Shown piece after piece: positions 1 to 8,895 of a DNA stretch of 64,000 nt; positions within the stretch are counted from its first letter, which is position 1; every line of letters begins with the position of its first letter. The stretch is taken from NCBI GenBank assembly GCA_951812745.1, contig OX638327.1:2282995-2346994 (forward strand), read 5' to 3'. A program made the translations under genes and the position numbers. The notes under the pieces were generated by a model. The model was not told the DNA's origin. It was given only the letters and a program-made list of their open reading frames with translations, and did not search any database. This stretch comes from an uncultured Nitrospirales bacterium (GTDB taxonomy: Bacteria; Nitrospirota; Nitrospiria; Nitrospirales; UBA8639).

Positions 1-2010
1 ACCGAAGAAATCATACTTCTCTTGCTCAACGAAGACAGCGGCTATCTCGAACCGGTCGCAGGTTGGAATCTGTCGTGCGTGCTGGCCGGCGCCGTGCTGG
101 CAGACCTTGACCTCGAATCCCGTATCGACACCGCTTTCGACTCGCTTGTGGTGGAGGATACAACACCAGTGGGAGACGATCTCCTCGACCCTGTACTCGC
201 AACCATTGTCGGTGATCCCGAACCACGTACCGTCAATTACTGGGTCGAGAAGATCGCCAACACGTCGGACGAGATCCTGGATCAGTCTCTCGACCGGTTG
301 GTAAAATATGGAATTCTCGACTATGCGAATGGCGGCTTCTGGTCTCTTTCGCGAAACGCGGCCAATGTCGGCTACAGTATGTCGTCCGACAACGAGTCCA
401 GGGCGATCATACGCCGGCGAATCGTCGAGACGATCCTCGGGGACGGCATACCCGACCCCCGTGATGCCATCCTCATCGGTCTTGCCAATGCCTGCGACGC
501 ATTCAGGTTTCTTCTGCAACCGGAAGATTATGAGGCTACACGGAACCGTATCGAGCTGCTAAGCAGGCTGGACCGCACGAGTCGATCCGTCGCCACCGCC
601 GTCGTAGCGACCTCGGTCCATCGCTCCATTCCGATAGCGACAAAACCCATTCCCAACATCAGCTTCTTGAAAGTGCTCCGCAACGATGCACTTTGGGAAG
701 GCAATATGGCCAGACTGCTGGCCGACCTTTACCGCGAGTATGGCCCGGTCTTTGCGGTCAAGTTCCCTCTTTACAGGAAAAGAGTTTTCGTCCTCGCCGG
801 GAACAAGGCGAACATCTGGTTCAACCGGCATGCTCGGACGAACCTGCGATCGAAGGACACCATGATGGGGATGGAGTCGGTGCTCGGCGCATCGAGAAGC
901 CTGTCGGGCATGGATGGGGCCGAACACTACCGCATGCGCAAGGCGCAACACATGGCCTTCACCCGAACCCGCATGAACGAACATCTCGGAGATATGTTTC
1001 AAGCGATCCGGCTGGAAATGGATTCGTGGAACGAAGGCGACGTGCTCGTCGCGCGTAACGCCTGTCGCCGAATTATGTCCGGCCAGGTGTCTGAGCTCAT
1101 GGTCAGCCTGAACCTGGCGGACTATATGGACGACATCCTCGCATTCAAGAACCGCATGTTGGTCACCCACGTGCAGAAGGCCTTGCCGAAGTTCTTCCTG
1201 CGAACGCCGCGAATGGCCGCCGCCGCACGGCGCATAGACCATGTCTATTCCATGATCCGGAACTCGCACACGCCGGCTCAGCGCGAAAACAAGCCCCGCG
1301 ACCTGGCCGACGACCTGCTCAGCCTGCACGCCGGCGACCCCCAGTACTTTCCGGAGACCGATATCAAGTTTTCGACGATCATCCCGTTCGTGGCGGCCAT
1401 GTATGCGGGTACGGCCATGGCGTTCGCGGTTTTTGCGATGTTCTCCAATCTGGACATCTATCAGCGCGTGCGCCGGGAAGCCGAGGCGCTGTTCGCGAAC
1501 GGAGATCCCGACCCGGAAGCCTTCAGGGAGGAAACGATCGACAACGCCCACCGGCTGGTTCTCGAAACCCTTCGACTCTACCCCAGCGTGCCATTGCAAC
1601 TGAGAACCGTCATGAACAATTGCATCGTGGAGGGCTTTGAACTACCCGTCGGGTCACGAGTCGTGCTCGCCTCCACCGCGGTTCATTACCTGGAAGAGAA
1701 TTATCCGGATCCACAGACGTTCGATATTGACCGATATCTGCCCGGGCGCGAGGAGAACAAGAAACACGGAGCGTATGGGGCCTTCGGTTTCGGCACGCAT
1801 GCATGCCTTGGCCCAAGAGTGGCGGAATATCAAATGGCGATCAGCCTTTTGATGATTGCCTACTACTTCGAACTTGAAATACTCCCGTCAAGCTATCCGC
1901 TCAAAATCAATCCGTTTCCGACTTGTACCCCTCGCAAAAGCCTCAAATTCCGAGTCAAGTCGAAGCGCCCGATCACTTCAGGTCAACAGGCGGTTGCCAG
2001 CAACGCCTAA
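1..2010 (+). CDS. GPP34 domain-cytochrome P450 fusion protein (5' truncated by window edge)
   Basis: The frame is open from base 1 and the preceding residues (TEEIILLLLNEDSGYLEP) match the start of GPP34 domains, so the true start lies upstream. About residues 1-200 resemble the GPP34/GOLPH3-Vps74 fold, which in eukaryotes binds phosphoinositides and Golgi enzymes; its bacterial role is unknown. About residues 230-640 are a cytochrome P450: K-helix ETLRLYPS (ExxR) and haem loop FGFGTHACLG with the Cys ligand. Helix I reads AMYAGTAMA, without the usual acid of the acid-alcohol pair. No N-terminal membrane helix is visible. Gene context (sterol desaturase-like and sterol methyltransferase-like genes next door) suggests a lipid or triterpenoid substrate, possibly sterol. 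Both domain calls are strong; the substrate is inferred. Confidence 0.85.
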   Translation, partial: TEEIILLLLNEDSGYLEPVAGWNLSCVLAGAVLADLDLESRIDTAFDSLVVEDTTPVGDDLLDPVLATIVGDPEPRTVNYWVEKIANTSDEILDQSLDRLVKYGILDYANGGFWSLSRNAANVGYSMSSDNESRAIIRRRIVETILGDGIPDPRDAILIGLANACDAFRFLLQPEDYEATRNRIELLSRLDRTSRSVATAVVATSVHRSIPIATKPIPNISFLKVLRNDALWEGNMARLLADLYREYGPVFAVKFPLYRKRVFVLAGNKANIWFNRHARTNLRSKDTMMGMESVLGASRSLSGMDGAEHYRMRKAQHMAFTRTRMNEHLGDMFQAIRLEMDSWNEGDVLVARNACRRIMSGQVSELMVSLNLADYMDDILAFKNRMLVTHVQKALPKFFLRTPRMAAAARRIDHVYSMIRNSHTPAQRENKPRDLADDLLSLHAGDPQYFPETDIKFSTIIPFVAAMYAGTAMAFAVFAMFSNLDIYQRVRREAEALFANGDPDPEAFREETIDNAHRLVLETLRLYPSVPLQLRTVMNNCIVEGFELPVGSRVVLASTAVHYLEENYPDPQTFDIDRYLPGREENKKHGAYGAFGFGTHACLGPRVAEYQMAISLLMIAYYFELEILPSSYPLKINPFPTCTPRKSLKFRVKSKRPITSGQQAVASNA

Positions 2011-2279
2011 CCGACCAACGCTGCCGTCGCCCTGAGGCACATCAAAACCGGAAGAAAGCGAGGGGTGCGAAGCCCAGAAAGGTGATCACGGAGGTGAGCG
2101 GGATGCAACGGCTCGAGATTACCGAAATAATGCAATATATGTTATAGTTTGCTTCAATCGTTTATCGAACTTGTGCCGGTTATGTCTATTCGTCCATTTC
2201 GAAAAACATATGCGTTGCCAAGCGAGTCAGCATTTCCGGCCAATTGAACTGATCCTGAAATCAACGGAGCAGCAGTCCT

Positions 2280-3002
2280 GTGGTTGCCCAAATCAATTTC
2301 CCATTGATTGCAGGCCTGGTCGGCGTCTATTTCTTCTCCGTGATATTCACCGTCCTACAGACACGAGCGGCAAAATCCGAACGATACAAGCAGTATCGGC
2401 TCTACACGCCGGTTAATGATCCGCTTGCCAACACCAGCAAGGTCCCGCGAACCTTCTTTATCATCCTTTTTATCGCGTGTATTTGGACCGCTTACCTCAC
2501 GCAAGGGTACGATTGGGTCATTCATGACGAACCGTCCGCCTTCGCCGTGCTGCCGGTGCAGATTTTAGCCGTCCTTCTGATCTATGATTTCATGTTCTAT
2601 TGGGTGCACCGCGTATTTCATCTCCCGTTGCTCATGAGGTACGTCCACTATGTTCATCACAAGGTCCGCTTCCCGACTGCCATAGACGATTACTATCTGC
2701 ATCCTATTGACACGCTATGGGTCACCACCCTGTTTTTCCTGAGCGTCACCATCGTCGGCCCCTTCAACACGACGACCTTTATCGCGACGCTATTCGTTTG
2801 GGTGTTTATGAACAATTCCATACACGGCGGCCTGAACTTGCCCAATCCTGTCTTCAGGCTGACGAACTACTTGGCACGAATGCACAATGTTCACCACGGG
2901 AAAAACATGAGTTCAAACTTCGGTTCGTTTTTCCCATTTTGGGACATGCTGTTCGGGACCCATCATAGGAGTAAGAAAGAGCACTACGGTCAGATCAACT
3001 GA
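2280..3002 (+). CDS. Fatty acid hydroxylase / sterol desaturase superfamily membrane enzyme
   Basis: This is an integral-membrane di-iron oxygenase of the ERG3/ERG25/SUR2 superfamily, which hydroxylates or desaturates lipids and sterols. The diagnostic histidine clusters are present: HRVFH (HxxxH), HYVHHK (HxxHH) and HNVHHG (HxxHH). Several hydrophobic segments cover the N-terminal half and middle. The 240-residue length is normal for bacterial members. The start is a GTG with a GGAG about 10 bases upstream. It lies on the same strand 270 bp after the P450 fusion and faces the methyltransferase gene. C-4 methyl oxidation or C-5 desaturation of a sterol would fit, but the reaction cannot be read from sequence alone. 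Confidence 0.87.
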   Translation: MVAQINFPLIAGLVGVYFFSVIFTVLQTRAAKSERYKQYRLYTPVNDPLANTSKVPRTFFIILFIACIWTAYLTQGYDWVIHDEPSAFAVLPVQILAVLLIYDFMFYWVHRVFHLPLLMRYVHYVHHKVRFPTAIDDYYLHPIDTLWVTTLFFLSVTIVGPFNTTTFIATLFVWVFMNNSIHGGLNLPNPVFRLTNYLARMHNVHHGKNMSSNFGSFFPFWDMLFGTHHRSKKEHYGQIN

Positions 3003-3108
3003 TCCGGTTTCCTGGATAAAGAAATCCGTTCCCGCATTACCTGCGGCGGAATCAGGAGGGTGCCTTGCCCGTAAACTATTCTCTTTGGCGAGAAGAACGC
3101 CGGGGGAC

Positions 3109-4143
3109 CTAAAGGGGTTTGCGAGCCAGGAAACAGTACAACGGCGTGAAGATCCCCGACTTACCGCCCGCGACGTAGGCGTCTGCGGTTCGATCCAGGA
3201 GACGGACGACTTCCGCGGAGCCCTTCGGAAACAGCCGCAGCACCTCAGCCAGCTTCGATCCTGCGATAAACACTCTGCGGCCCCATGGAATCCTGCACAC
3301 GAGGTTACCCAGCGTCCCGTGCCGCGTCTCCATGGGTTGATACCAGGGTGTGGACGGCCCCTCCTTGACGTCACGGTCCATCCCCTCGATGACCTGGAAT
3401 CCCGCCGCTTCGAGCGCACGATTTACTTCCCCGAACGTCGCGATGTCCTTCAGCGCAATGCCACGCATGAGTTCCCGCTTGATGGCCCGGTGCCGGCTGT
3501 CGTTCGGATCGTACTTATCCGTCAGACACATATCCTGACCCCAGAACAGAGCTCCGGGTTTCAGCACACGGAATATCTCCGTGAACGCGCGTTGCTTGTC
3601 CGGCGCATGGCACGTTGACTCGATGGCATAACCCCGGTCGAACGTCTCGTCTTTGATGGCGCTCATATCCATGAAGCTGCACGTCTCGTAATCGACCATG
3701 TGGTCGAGCCCCGCCTCGGCATTCAACCTTTTCGCATTTGCCAACTGGATTTGATTGATGTTGATCCCGACAACCCGGACACCGGCCTCCCGGACGACCC
3801 GGCGCATCGGACCGCCGATCCCACAGCCGACATCGACGACCGTCATACCCGGATGCAACTCCAGCTTGGCGATCATCAACCGCTGATGACGGAGTTTGGA
3901 GTCCTCCAGACTCTCCTGAGGCGTGAGGGGAGCAAAGTGCAGGGATTCACCCCAACCGTACACCATAAACTCGCTGCAAAGATCGTAGTAGTCTTTCACC
4001 GTTTGGGTGTGGTCGTACCCGTTCACACCGGCAGCCTCCGGCGTCGCCCGGTCGATCCAGCCGTCGAAGTGCTCCACGCGACGGGTGACGTCCCCCTCCC
4101 GGTACGCCTCTTTCAGCGCGTTCGGTAGTTTGCCTAGTTGCAT
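3109..4143 (-). CDS. Sterol 24-C-methyltransferase-like SAM-dependent methyltransferase
   Basis: This class I SAM methyltransferase has 344 residues, the usual size for ERG6/SMT enzymes. The SMT signature region around residues 52-70 reads YYDL...VYGWGESLHF, close to the canonical YEYGWGxSFHF sterol-binding motif. SAM motif I follows at residues 102-112 (VVDVGCGIGGP). The C-terminal part keeps the SMT-like PWYQPM stretch. Known SMTs add a methyl group to the C-24 double bond of the sterol side chain. It is convergent with the preceding desaturase-like gene. Gamma-tocopherol-type methyltransferases are the main alternative, but the YGWGxSxHF motif favours an SMT-type enzyme. Confidence 0.82.
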   Translation of the reverse strand: MQLGKLPNALKEAYREGDVTRRVEHFDGWIDRATPEAAGVNGYDHTQTVKDYYDLCSEFMVYGWGESLHFAPLTPQESLEDSKLRHQRLMIAKLELHPGMTVVDVGCGIGGPMRRVVREAGVRVVGININQIQLANAKRLNAEAGLDHMVDYETCSFMDMSAIKDETFDRGYAIESTCHAPDKQRAFTEIFRVLKPGALFWGQDMCLTDKYDPNDSRHRAIKRELMRGIALKDIATFGEVNRALEAAGFQVIEGMDRDVKEGPSTPWYQPMETRHGTLGNLVCRIPWGRRVFIAGSKLAEVLRLFPKGSAEVVRLLDRTADAYVAGGKSGIFTPLYCFLARKPL

Positions 4144-4235
4144 GGCGAGGTTTCTCTTTTCACTTCTGTGTCCACTGCGAAAACCGTGTCAGCGATGGAG
4201 AGGACGGCGCATCCGGCGGCCTCGTCCATCTCCAC

Positions 4236-4561
4236 TCACTCCGGACGATCCGGATAGAATTGCCGGCAATACCGTCGATACGCTCCAATCTCCCCGTCCG
4301 AGCGACATAAAATGGGGTGGGGCCGATACTGTTTTCGGCCCCATATGACGATATCCCGCAAAACGTCCCGTTTCTGGGCAACCATGATGATTTTGTTCAT
4401 AAGCCTGCTGCACAGGCGTGACTGCAGGAAGCGCATGCCGACGTACCATCCAGAATCCGTAGCGCGCGCATCGGGTGCGAACACCGGCAGAAGAAACAGG
4501 GCAAGGACGGCCGCCACAACGAAAATTTAAGCATGCCTGTTCGGCATGAAACACGTCTCAT
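4236..4561 (-). pseudogene. Chimeric remnant: barrel-protein signal peptide joined to Rieske oxygenase C-terminus
   Basis: This is a decayed copy of the oxygenase/barrel pair found intact at 8896-10986. Reading right to left, the signal-peptide region of the outer-membrane protein (LALFLLPVFAPDARA) runs through WYVG directly into the last ~65 residues of the Rieske oxygenase (RLMNKIIM, GRKQYRPHPIL, YRRYCRQFYP). About 1.7 kb between the two points is missing; the joint lies near 4440 at a shared GCC. The ancestral ATG at 4561 is out of frame after loss of four bases (GACG in the intact copy), but an in-frame ATG at 4517 leaves a 93-residue open chimera ending at 4236. It lacks the Rieske cluster and mononuclear iron sites, so no oxygenase activity is expected. 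Confidence 0.85.
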
Positions 4562-4603
4562 GGCATCTTCTCGCTTTCAGTTCGACTCCTGTCTTCCCAG
4601 ATC

Positions 4604-5032
4604 ATGCCCGCGGCGTGGGGTAGTAGCGTTTTGCCCCACGCGGCTGCTGTAGGGCCAAGCCAATCGGGCTGCCTGACGGGCGACACTATAGCTCATCGGA
4701 GCGATGGAATCCAGTTCTATGTATTGCACTCTTTGGATAATGCGCCCGCCATTCTGCTCGGCGAGGATGGCACCAACGAGGCGGGGGCTTGCGGCCTCGT
4801 TGGGACGTAAGATGGAGGAACTTGCCTGTCAGTAAGTGCAATGCATGATACTGGAATTCATTGTTTCACTGAGCTATAATTCCCCCCATCAGGCGTCCTG
4901 CCGCGGCAGCCTGAGCGTCCCGGCCCTCCCCTACTGCAGCCACCTGGCGATGATAGAGATGCACTTCCAGCACACAACCGCCAATGGAACCGACTGGTTC
5001 GCCGCGGCGGCACGCCGCCGGACCGCAAAGCC
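4604..5032 (+). promoter_or_regulatory. Divergent promoter region of duplicated block, copy A
   Basis: The stretch has no convincing gene and aligns along most of its length with 11027-11483 upstream of the second exporter copy. Conserved blocks include the GGCGTGGGGTAGTAGCGTTTTG stretch in part, ATGTATTGCACTCTTT, the GAGGCGGGGGCTTGCGG block, and a perfect TATAAT at 4875-4880 shared with copy B. I infer this TATAAT is the -10 box for the exporter gene about 150 bp downstream; the -35 element is not clear. Conservation of the non-coding DNA shows that the promoter region was duplicated together with both flanking genes. Confidence 0.55.
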
Positions 5033-7324
5033 ATGAGTTCCGAATATCTGGACCGCTACACCGCGTTCATGTTGCGCCACCGATGGCTGGTCATCGCGTC
5101 GGCCGTGGCGGTCATGGTGGTTCTGACGGCCGGCCTCCAATTCATCACCGCCTCCAACGACTGGCGCGACAACCTGGACGAGAACAATCCTCAACTCCTT
5201 GCATACGACGCCTTGGAGGATACCTATTCAGCGACCAATGCGGCGATGATCGCAGTCGCGCCCAAGGGGGGGGCGGTCTTCACCCGCGAGGCGCTCGGCG
5301 CCGTCGAGGAGTTGACCGAGGCCGCGTGGCGCGTGCCCTGGTCCACCCGGGTCGACTCCCTGACCAACTATTACCACAGCGAGGCGGTCGAGGACGACTT
5401 GACCGTCGATCGGCTCGTGGACGATGCCGGATCGCTGAGCGATGACGACCTCGCGCGGATTGAGCGGATTGCGTTAAGCGAGATCAGTCTCGCGGGCCGT
5501 CTCGTCTCCTACGACGGGCGCGTGGCCGGAGTGGTGATCAGTTTCGCGTTACCCGACGAAAACTCGAACGCCGCGGTGGCCGAGATTACCGACCATGTCC
5601 GCAACCTCCTGGACGAGATCCGGGCGGTCCACCCGGATATCGGCTACCACATGACCGGCGACGTCTTCGTGAACCACGTCATGACGGAGGCGGTCGACGA
5701 CGACATGCGGATCCTCGCGCCGGCCGCATTCCTGGTCATCGTGTCCGTCGCCGCCATCCTTCTGCGCTCCCTGCTCGCCACGCTGTCCCTCGTCCTGGTG
5801 CTCATCTTCGTTATCGGCTCGACCATGGGCGTCGTCGGCTGGGCCGGCTTGGTGCTCAACGCCGCCAACTCCGGCGTTCCGATTATCATCATGACGATGG
5901 CCATCGCAGACTCGGTCCACATCATCGATTCGATCTTCTCCGGTATGAGACAAGGGCTGGACAGGGACAGGGCGATCGCCGAATCGCTGCGCGACAATGC
6001 CTGGCCGGTGTTCCTGACGACGGCCACGACGATGATCGGATTCCTCAGCCTGAACGCCTCGGACTCTCCGCCTTTTCGGGTCCTCGGCAATCTCGTGGCG
6101 TTCGGCATGTTCTCCGCCTTCGTGTATTCCATGACGTTTCTGCCGGCGCTCCTGTCGGTCCTGCCGTTGCGCGCGCGTCCCGGACGCGCCGGGCAGTCCG
6201 CTTTCTTCGATCGCTTCGGGGCCTTCGTCGTCGCGCGCCGCACGCTCCTGCTCTGGTCCATGGCCGCCGTGGCGGTCGCCCTCATCGCCGGCATCCCCCG
6301 CATCGAGCTGACGGACAACTGGTTACAGTATTTGGATGAGCGTTACGAGTTTCGGCGCGACACGGACTTCGTGGTCGAGAATCTGACCGGCATGGAAAAC
6401 CTGGAATACTCCCTGAACGCCGGGCGGGAAGGCGGCATCACCGATCCCGACTATCTGCGCAAGGTCGAGGCGTTCGCCGAATGGTTCCGCGCCCAGCCCG
6501 AAGTGGCGCACGTCCAGGCGTTTCCGGACATCATGAAGCGCCTCAACAAAAACATGCACGGCGACGACCCGGCCTTCTACCGGCTGCCCGAAGACTCCGA
6601 GCTTGCCGCGCAGTATCTGCTGCTCTATGAGCTTTCGGTTCCCTTCGGCAGCGACCTCAACAACCGCATCAACATCTCCAAGTCCGCCACGCGCATGACC
6701 GTGACGATGCTCAGACTGAAGGCCGAGGAGCAGCGCGAACTCTCCGTGCGCGGGCAGGATTGGCTCCGCGCCAACGCGTCCGACCTCGCGACCGAGGCAA
6801 CGGGGATCAGCCTGGTCTTCGCCCACCTGAACATACAGAACACCAAGAGCATGTTGGGGGGCACGGTCACGGCCATGGCCCTCATTTCGCTGCTCCTGAT
6901 CGGGATTTTCAGAAGCGTGCGCCTCGGCCTCGTCAGCCTCGTGCCCAACTTCATCCCCGCGACCATGGCCTTCGGCGTCTGGGGCTATCTGTACGGCGAG
7001 GTGGGGAACGCCGGATCTCTCGTGACCGCAATCGCCTTCGGCGCCGTCGTCGACGACACGATTCACTTCATGAGCAAGTATCTGAAGGCGCGTCGCGAGG
7101 GCCGGTCCGCGTCCGAGGGGGTGCAGTACGCTTTTCGGTCGGTCGGTCGACCGCTGTTTACCACGACCATGGTCCTGGTGCTGGGCTTCCTGGTGTTCGC
7201 TTCGTCGGGATTCGTGATCAGTTGGATGCTCGGCCTCCTGGTTGCGCTCACGATCGGCTTCGCGCTGCTCTGCGATTTCCTGCTTCTCCCGCCCTTATTG
7301 ATAGCCATCGACCGTAAGACCTAG
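5033..7324 (+). CDS. MMPL/RND-family lipid exporter (BstA/HpnN-like)
   Basis: This intact 763-residue inner-membrane RND transporter is of the MMPL/COG1033 type. It has one N-terminal membrane helix, a periplasmic loop, a block of about five helices (residues ~225-380), a second single helix with a second periplasmic loop (~400-610), and a last block of helices (~620-760). The repeat architecture, with GxxxD-type helices such as AIADSVHIIDS and AFGAVVDDTIHF, is typical. Relatives export hopanoids (HpnN) or sterols (BstA of Methylococcus). The gene is divergent from the decayed oxygenase/barrel remnant and precedes the FAD oxidoreductase. A second, internally deleted copy lies at 11484-12428, so this is the only full-length exporter in the island. 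Confidence 0.88.
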   Translation: MSSEYLDRYTAFMLRHRWLVIASAVAVMVVLTAGLQFITASNDWRDNLDENNPQLLAYDALEDTYSATNAAMIAVAPKGGAVFTREALGAVEELTEAAWRVPWSTRVDSLTNYYHSEAVEDDLTVDRLVDDAGSLSDDDLARIERIALSEISLAGRLVSYDGRVAGVVISFALPDENSNAAVAEITDHVRNLLDEIRAVHPDIGYHMTGDVFVNHVMTEAVDDDMRILAPAAFLVIVSVAAILLRSLLATLSLVLVLIFVIGSTMGVVGWAGLVLNAANSGVPIIIMTMAIADSVHIIDSIFSGMRQGLDRDRAIAESLRDNAWPVFLTTATTMIGFLSLNASDSPPFRVLGNLVAFGMFSAFVYSMTFLPALLSVLPLRARPGRAGQSAFFDRFGAFVVARRTLLLWSMAAVAVALIAGIPRIELTDNWLQYLDERYEFRRDTDFVVENLTGMENLEYSLNAGREGGITDPDYLRKVEAFAEWFRAQPEVAHVQAFPDIMKRLNKNMHGDDPAFYRLPEDSELAAQYLLLYELSVPFGSDLNNRINISKSATRMTVTMLRLKAEEQRELSVRGQDWLRANASDLATEATGISLVFAHLNIQNTKSMLGGTVTAMALISLLLIGIFRSVRLGLVSLVPNFIPATMAFGVWGYLYGEVGNAGSLVTAIAFGAVVDDTIHFMSKYLKARREGRSASEGVQYAFRSVGRPLFTTTMVLVLGFLVFASSGFVISWMLGLLVALTIGFALLCDFLLLPPLLIAIDRKT

Positions 7325-7420
7325 TGAGGCCTGCCCGTCTCGCCCGAACGAGGCACGGGGTGGGTGGAGAATGTCAACGTCTTCCAAACGTGAGCCCGCA
7401 TTGGGAGAGAGCAAGAAGAC

Positions 7421-8809
7421 ATGACTACCGACGGGAACAGGACAACGCCGCGGCGCATAGCCATCGTCGGCGGAGGCATATCAGGGCTTGGGGCTGCATG
7501 GGCGTTGCATCATCACCCGGACCGATTTGACTTCCGGCTGTTCGAGGCACAGGACCGGATTGGCGGAAACGCGGTCACCGCCGATATGCCGCAGGACGAC
7601 GGCAGCACGATTCCGTTCGACATTTCCGTCACCGCCTGTATTCCGTCGGTCTACCACCACATCCTGTTGTTGCTGAAGGAGTTTGGCATCGAGTTGCTCG
7701 ATACCCGGTTCAACTACAGCGTGAAGTACCGTGGCCGGATTTATGCCCATGATTTCGAATCCGACATCAGAGAGCAACTACAACCCGAGATTGCGAAGTT
7801 TCAACGAATCCTGAGGCGTCTGCACCGGTTTGGTTGGCTGACCCGTGCCCAATCCAAGTTTCTGAACGCCCTCAACCCGTTCAACTACATCAGCATGGGG
7901 ACGGTTCTGAATCTGTACGGTTTCTCCGGGGACTTCAGGTACGAGATACTGAAGCCCATGTTCGTCAACTTCATCCTGGCGACGAACGTGTTCGATATGC
8001 CCGCGGCTCTCTTTACGAGATATCTCGAATTCTTCGATATCGAAACCGCCACGCCCATGCAGACGTGGGACCAGGGAACACGACGCATCTACGAGAACCT
8101 GTCCGCCAATTTCCGAGACAAGATCTGCCTCAACCGGCCCGTCCGGAAGGTACGCCGCCGGTCGTCCGGCGTCGTGGTCGAGGACGAGGACGGCGTGAAG
8201 GAGACGTTCGACGAAGTGATCTTTGCATGCAATGCGAACCAGACACTGATGATCCTCGACCAACCCACGATGCTGGAGCGCTACATTCTCTCGTCGATAC
8301 GTTACGAGAGCGAACTCCACAACCATACGATCGTCCACTTTGACTCCTCAGTCCTTCCGGATAACGAAGCAAAGCCGCTGACAACGCGGAGCAATCACAT
8401 AGAACAATACGGTTCCAGACCGGACAATTATGAAATCACGTACATCATGCACAACCAGCAGCCGTGGGCTCATCGCTCCGACAAGCCCTGTCTGGTGACC
8501 TACAACCCGATCAGTCCAATCGATGGACAAAAGATTATCGGAAGGTGGTGGTTTCAGCATATCATCCATGACGTGCGCCACGTTGCATGGCTCGTTCCCT
8601 TGTTCCGCTTCATCCAGGGCAAGAAACGCACTTGGCACTGTGGCGCCCATACGCTGATCAACAGCCAGGAGACCTGCCTGGTTACCGGGCTCGCCGCCGC
8701 AAGACAACTTGGTGCGGATTACCCCTTCGACGAACCCGAGGCAAGGCGGTGGTTCAATTATTACGGGAGTATCCTGTATGGTCGGAGGTTCAGGAAAGCG
8801 AAGGGCTGA
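7421..8809 (+). CDS. FAD-dependent amine-oxidase-fold oxidoreductase
   Basis: The 462-residue protein begins with an FAD-binding Rossmann motif, IVGGGISGLGAAWAL (GxGxxG, residues ~14-28), followed by RIGGNAVT, the second FAD contact typical of flavin amine oxidases and COG2907-type proteins. There is no signal peptide. A purine-rich stretch (GGGAGAGAGCAAGAAG) precedes the ATG. Related proteins are often encoded next to lipid-modifying methyltransferases, and this one sits between the exporter and the Rieske oxygenase. Its role could be a reductase or desaturase step in lipid or sterol modification, but the reaction cannot be assigned. It lies in unique sequence between the two duplicated blocks. 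Confidence 0.75.
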   Translation: MTTDGNRTTPRRIAIVGGGISGLGAAWALHHHPDRFDFRLFEAQDRIGGNAVTADMPQDDGSTIPFDISVTACIPSVYHHILLLLKEFGIELLDTRFNYSVKYRGRIYAHDFESDIREQLQPEIAKFQRILRRLHRFGWLTRAQSKFLNALNPFNYISMGTVLNLYGFSGDFRYEILKPMFVNFILATNVFDMPAALFTRYLEFFDIETATPMQTWDQGTRRIYENLSANFRDKICLNRPVRKVRRRSSGVVVEDEDGVKETFDEVIFACNANQTLMILDQPTMLERYILSSIRYESELHNHTIVHFDSSVLPDNEAKPLTTRSNHIEQYGSRPDNYEITYIMHNQQPWAHRSDKPCLVTYNPISPIDGQKIIGRWWFQHIIHDVRHVAWLVPLFRFIQGKKRTWHCGAHTLINSQETCLVTGLAAARQLGADYPFDEPEARRWFNYYGSILYGRRFRKAKG

Positions 8810-8895
8810 AGACGACCAGCCATCCGCGACAAAGGGCAATCGACGGCAGGTCGCGTGCACGAGCGGCAGATCGCTGCGCGCGGTCCTGCGGCATG

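Noticed and set aside
559..1599. 346-codon open frame on the minus strand
   Set aside because: It lies wholly inside the P450 part of the fusion gene, whose motifs are clear on the plus strand, and it has no recognisable domain. It is a high-GC shadow frame.
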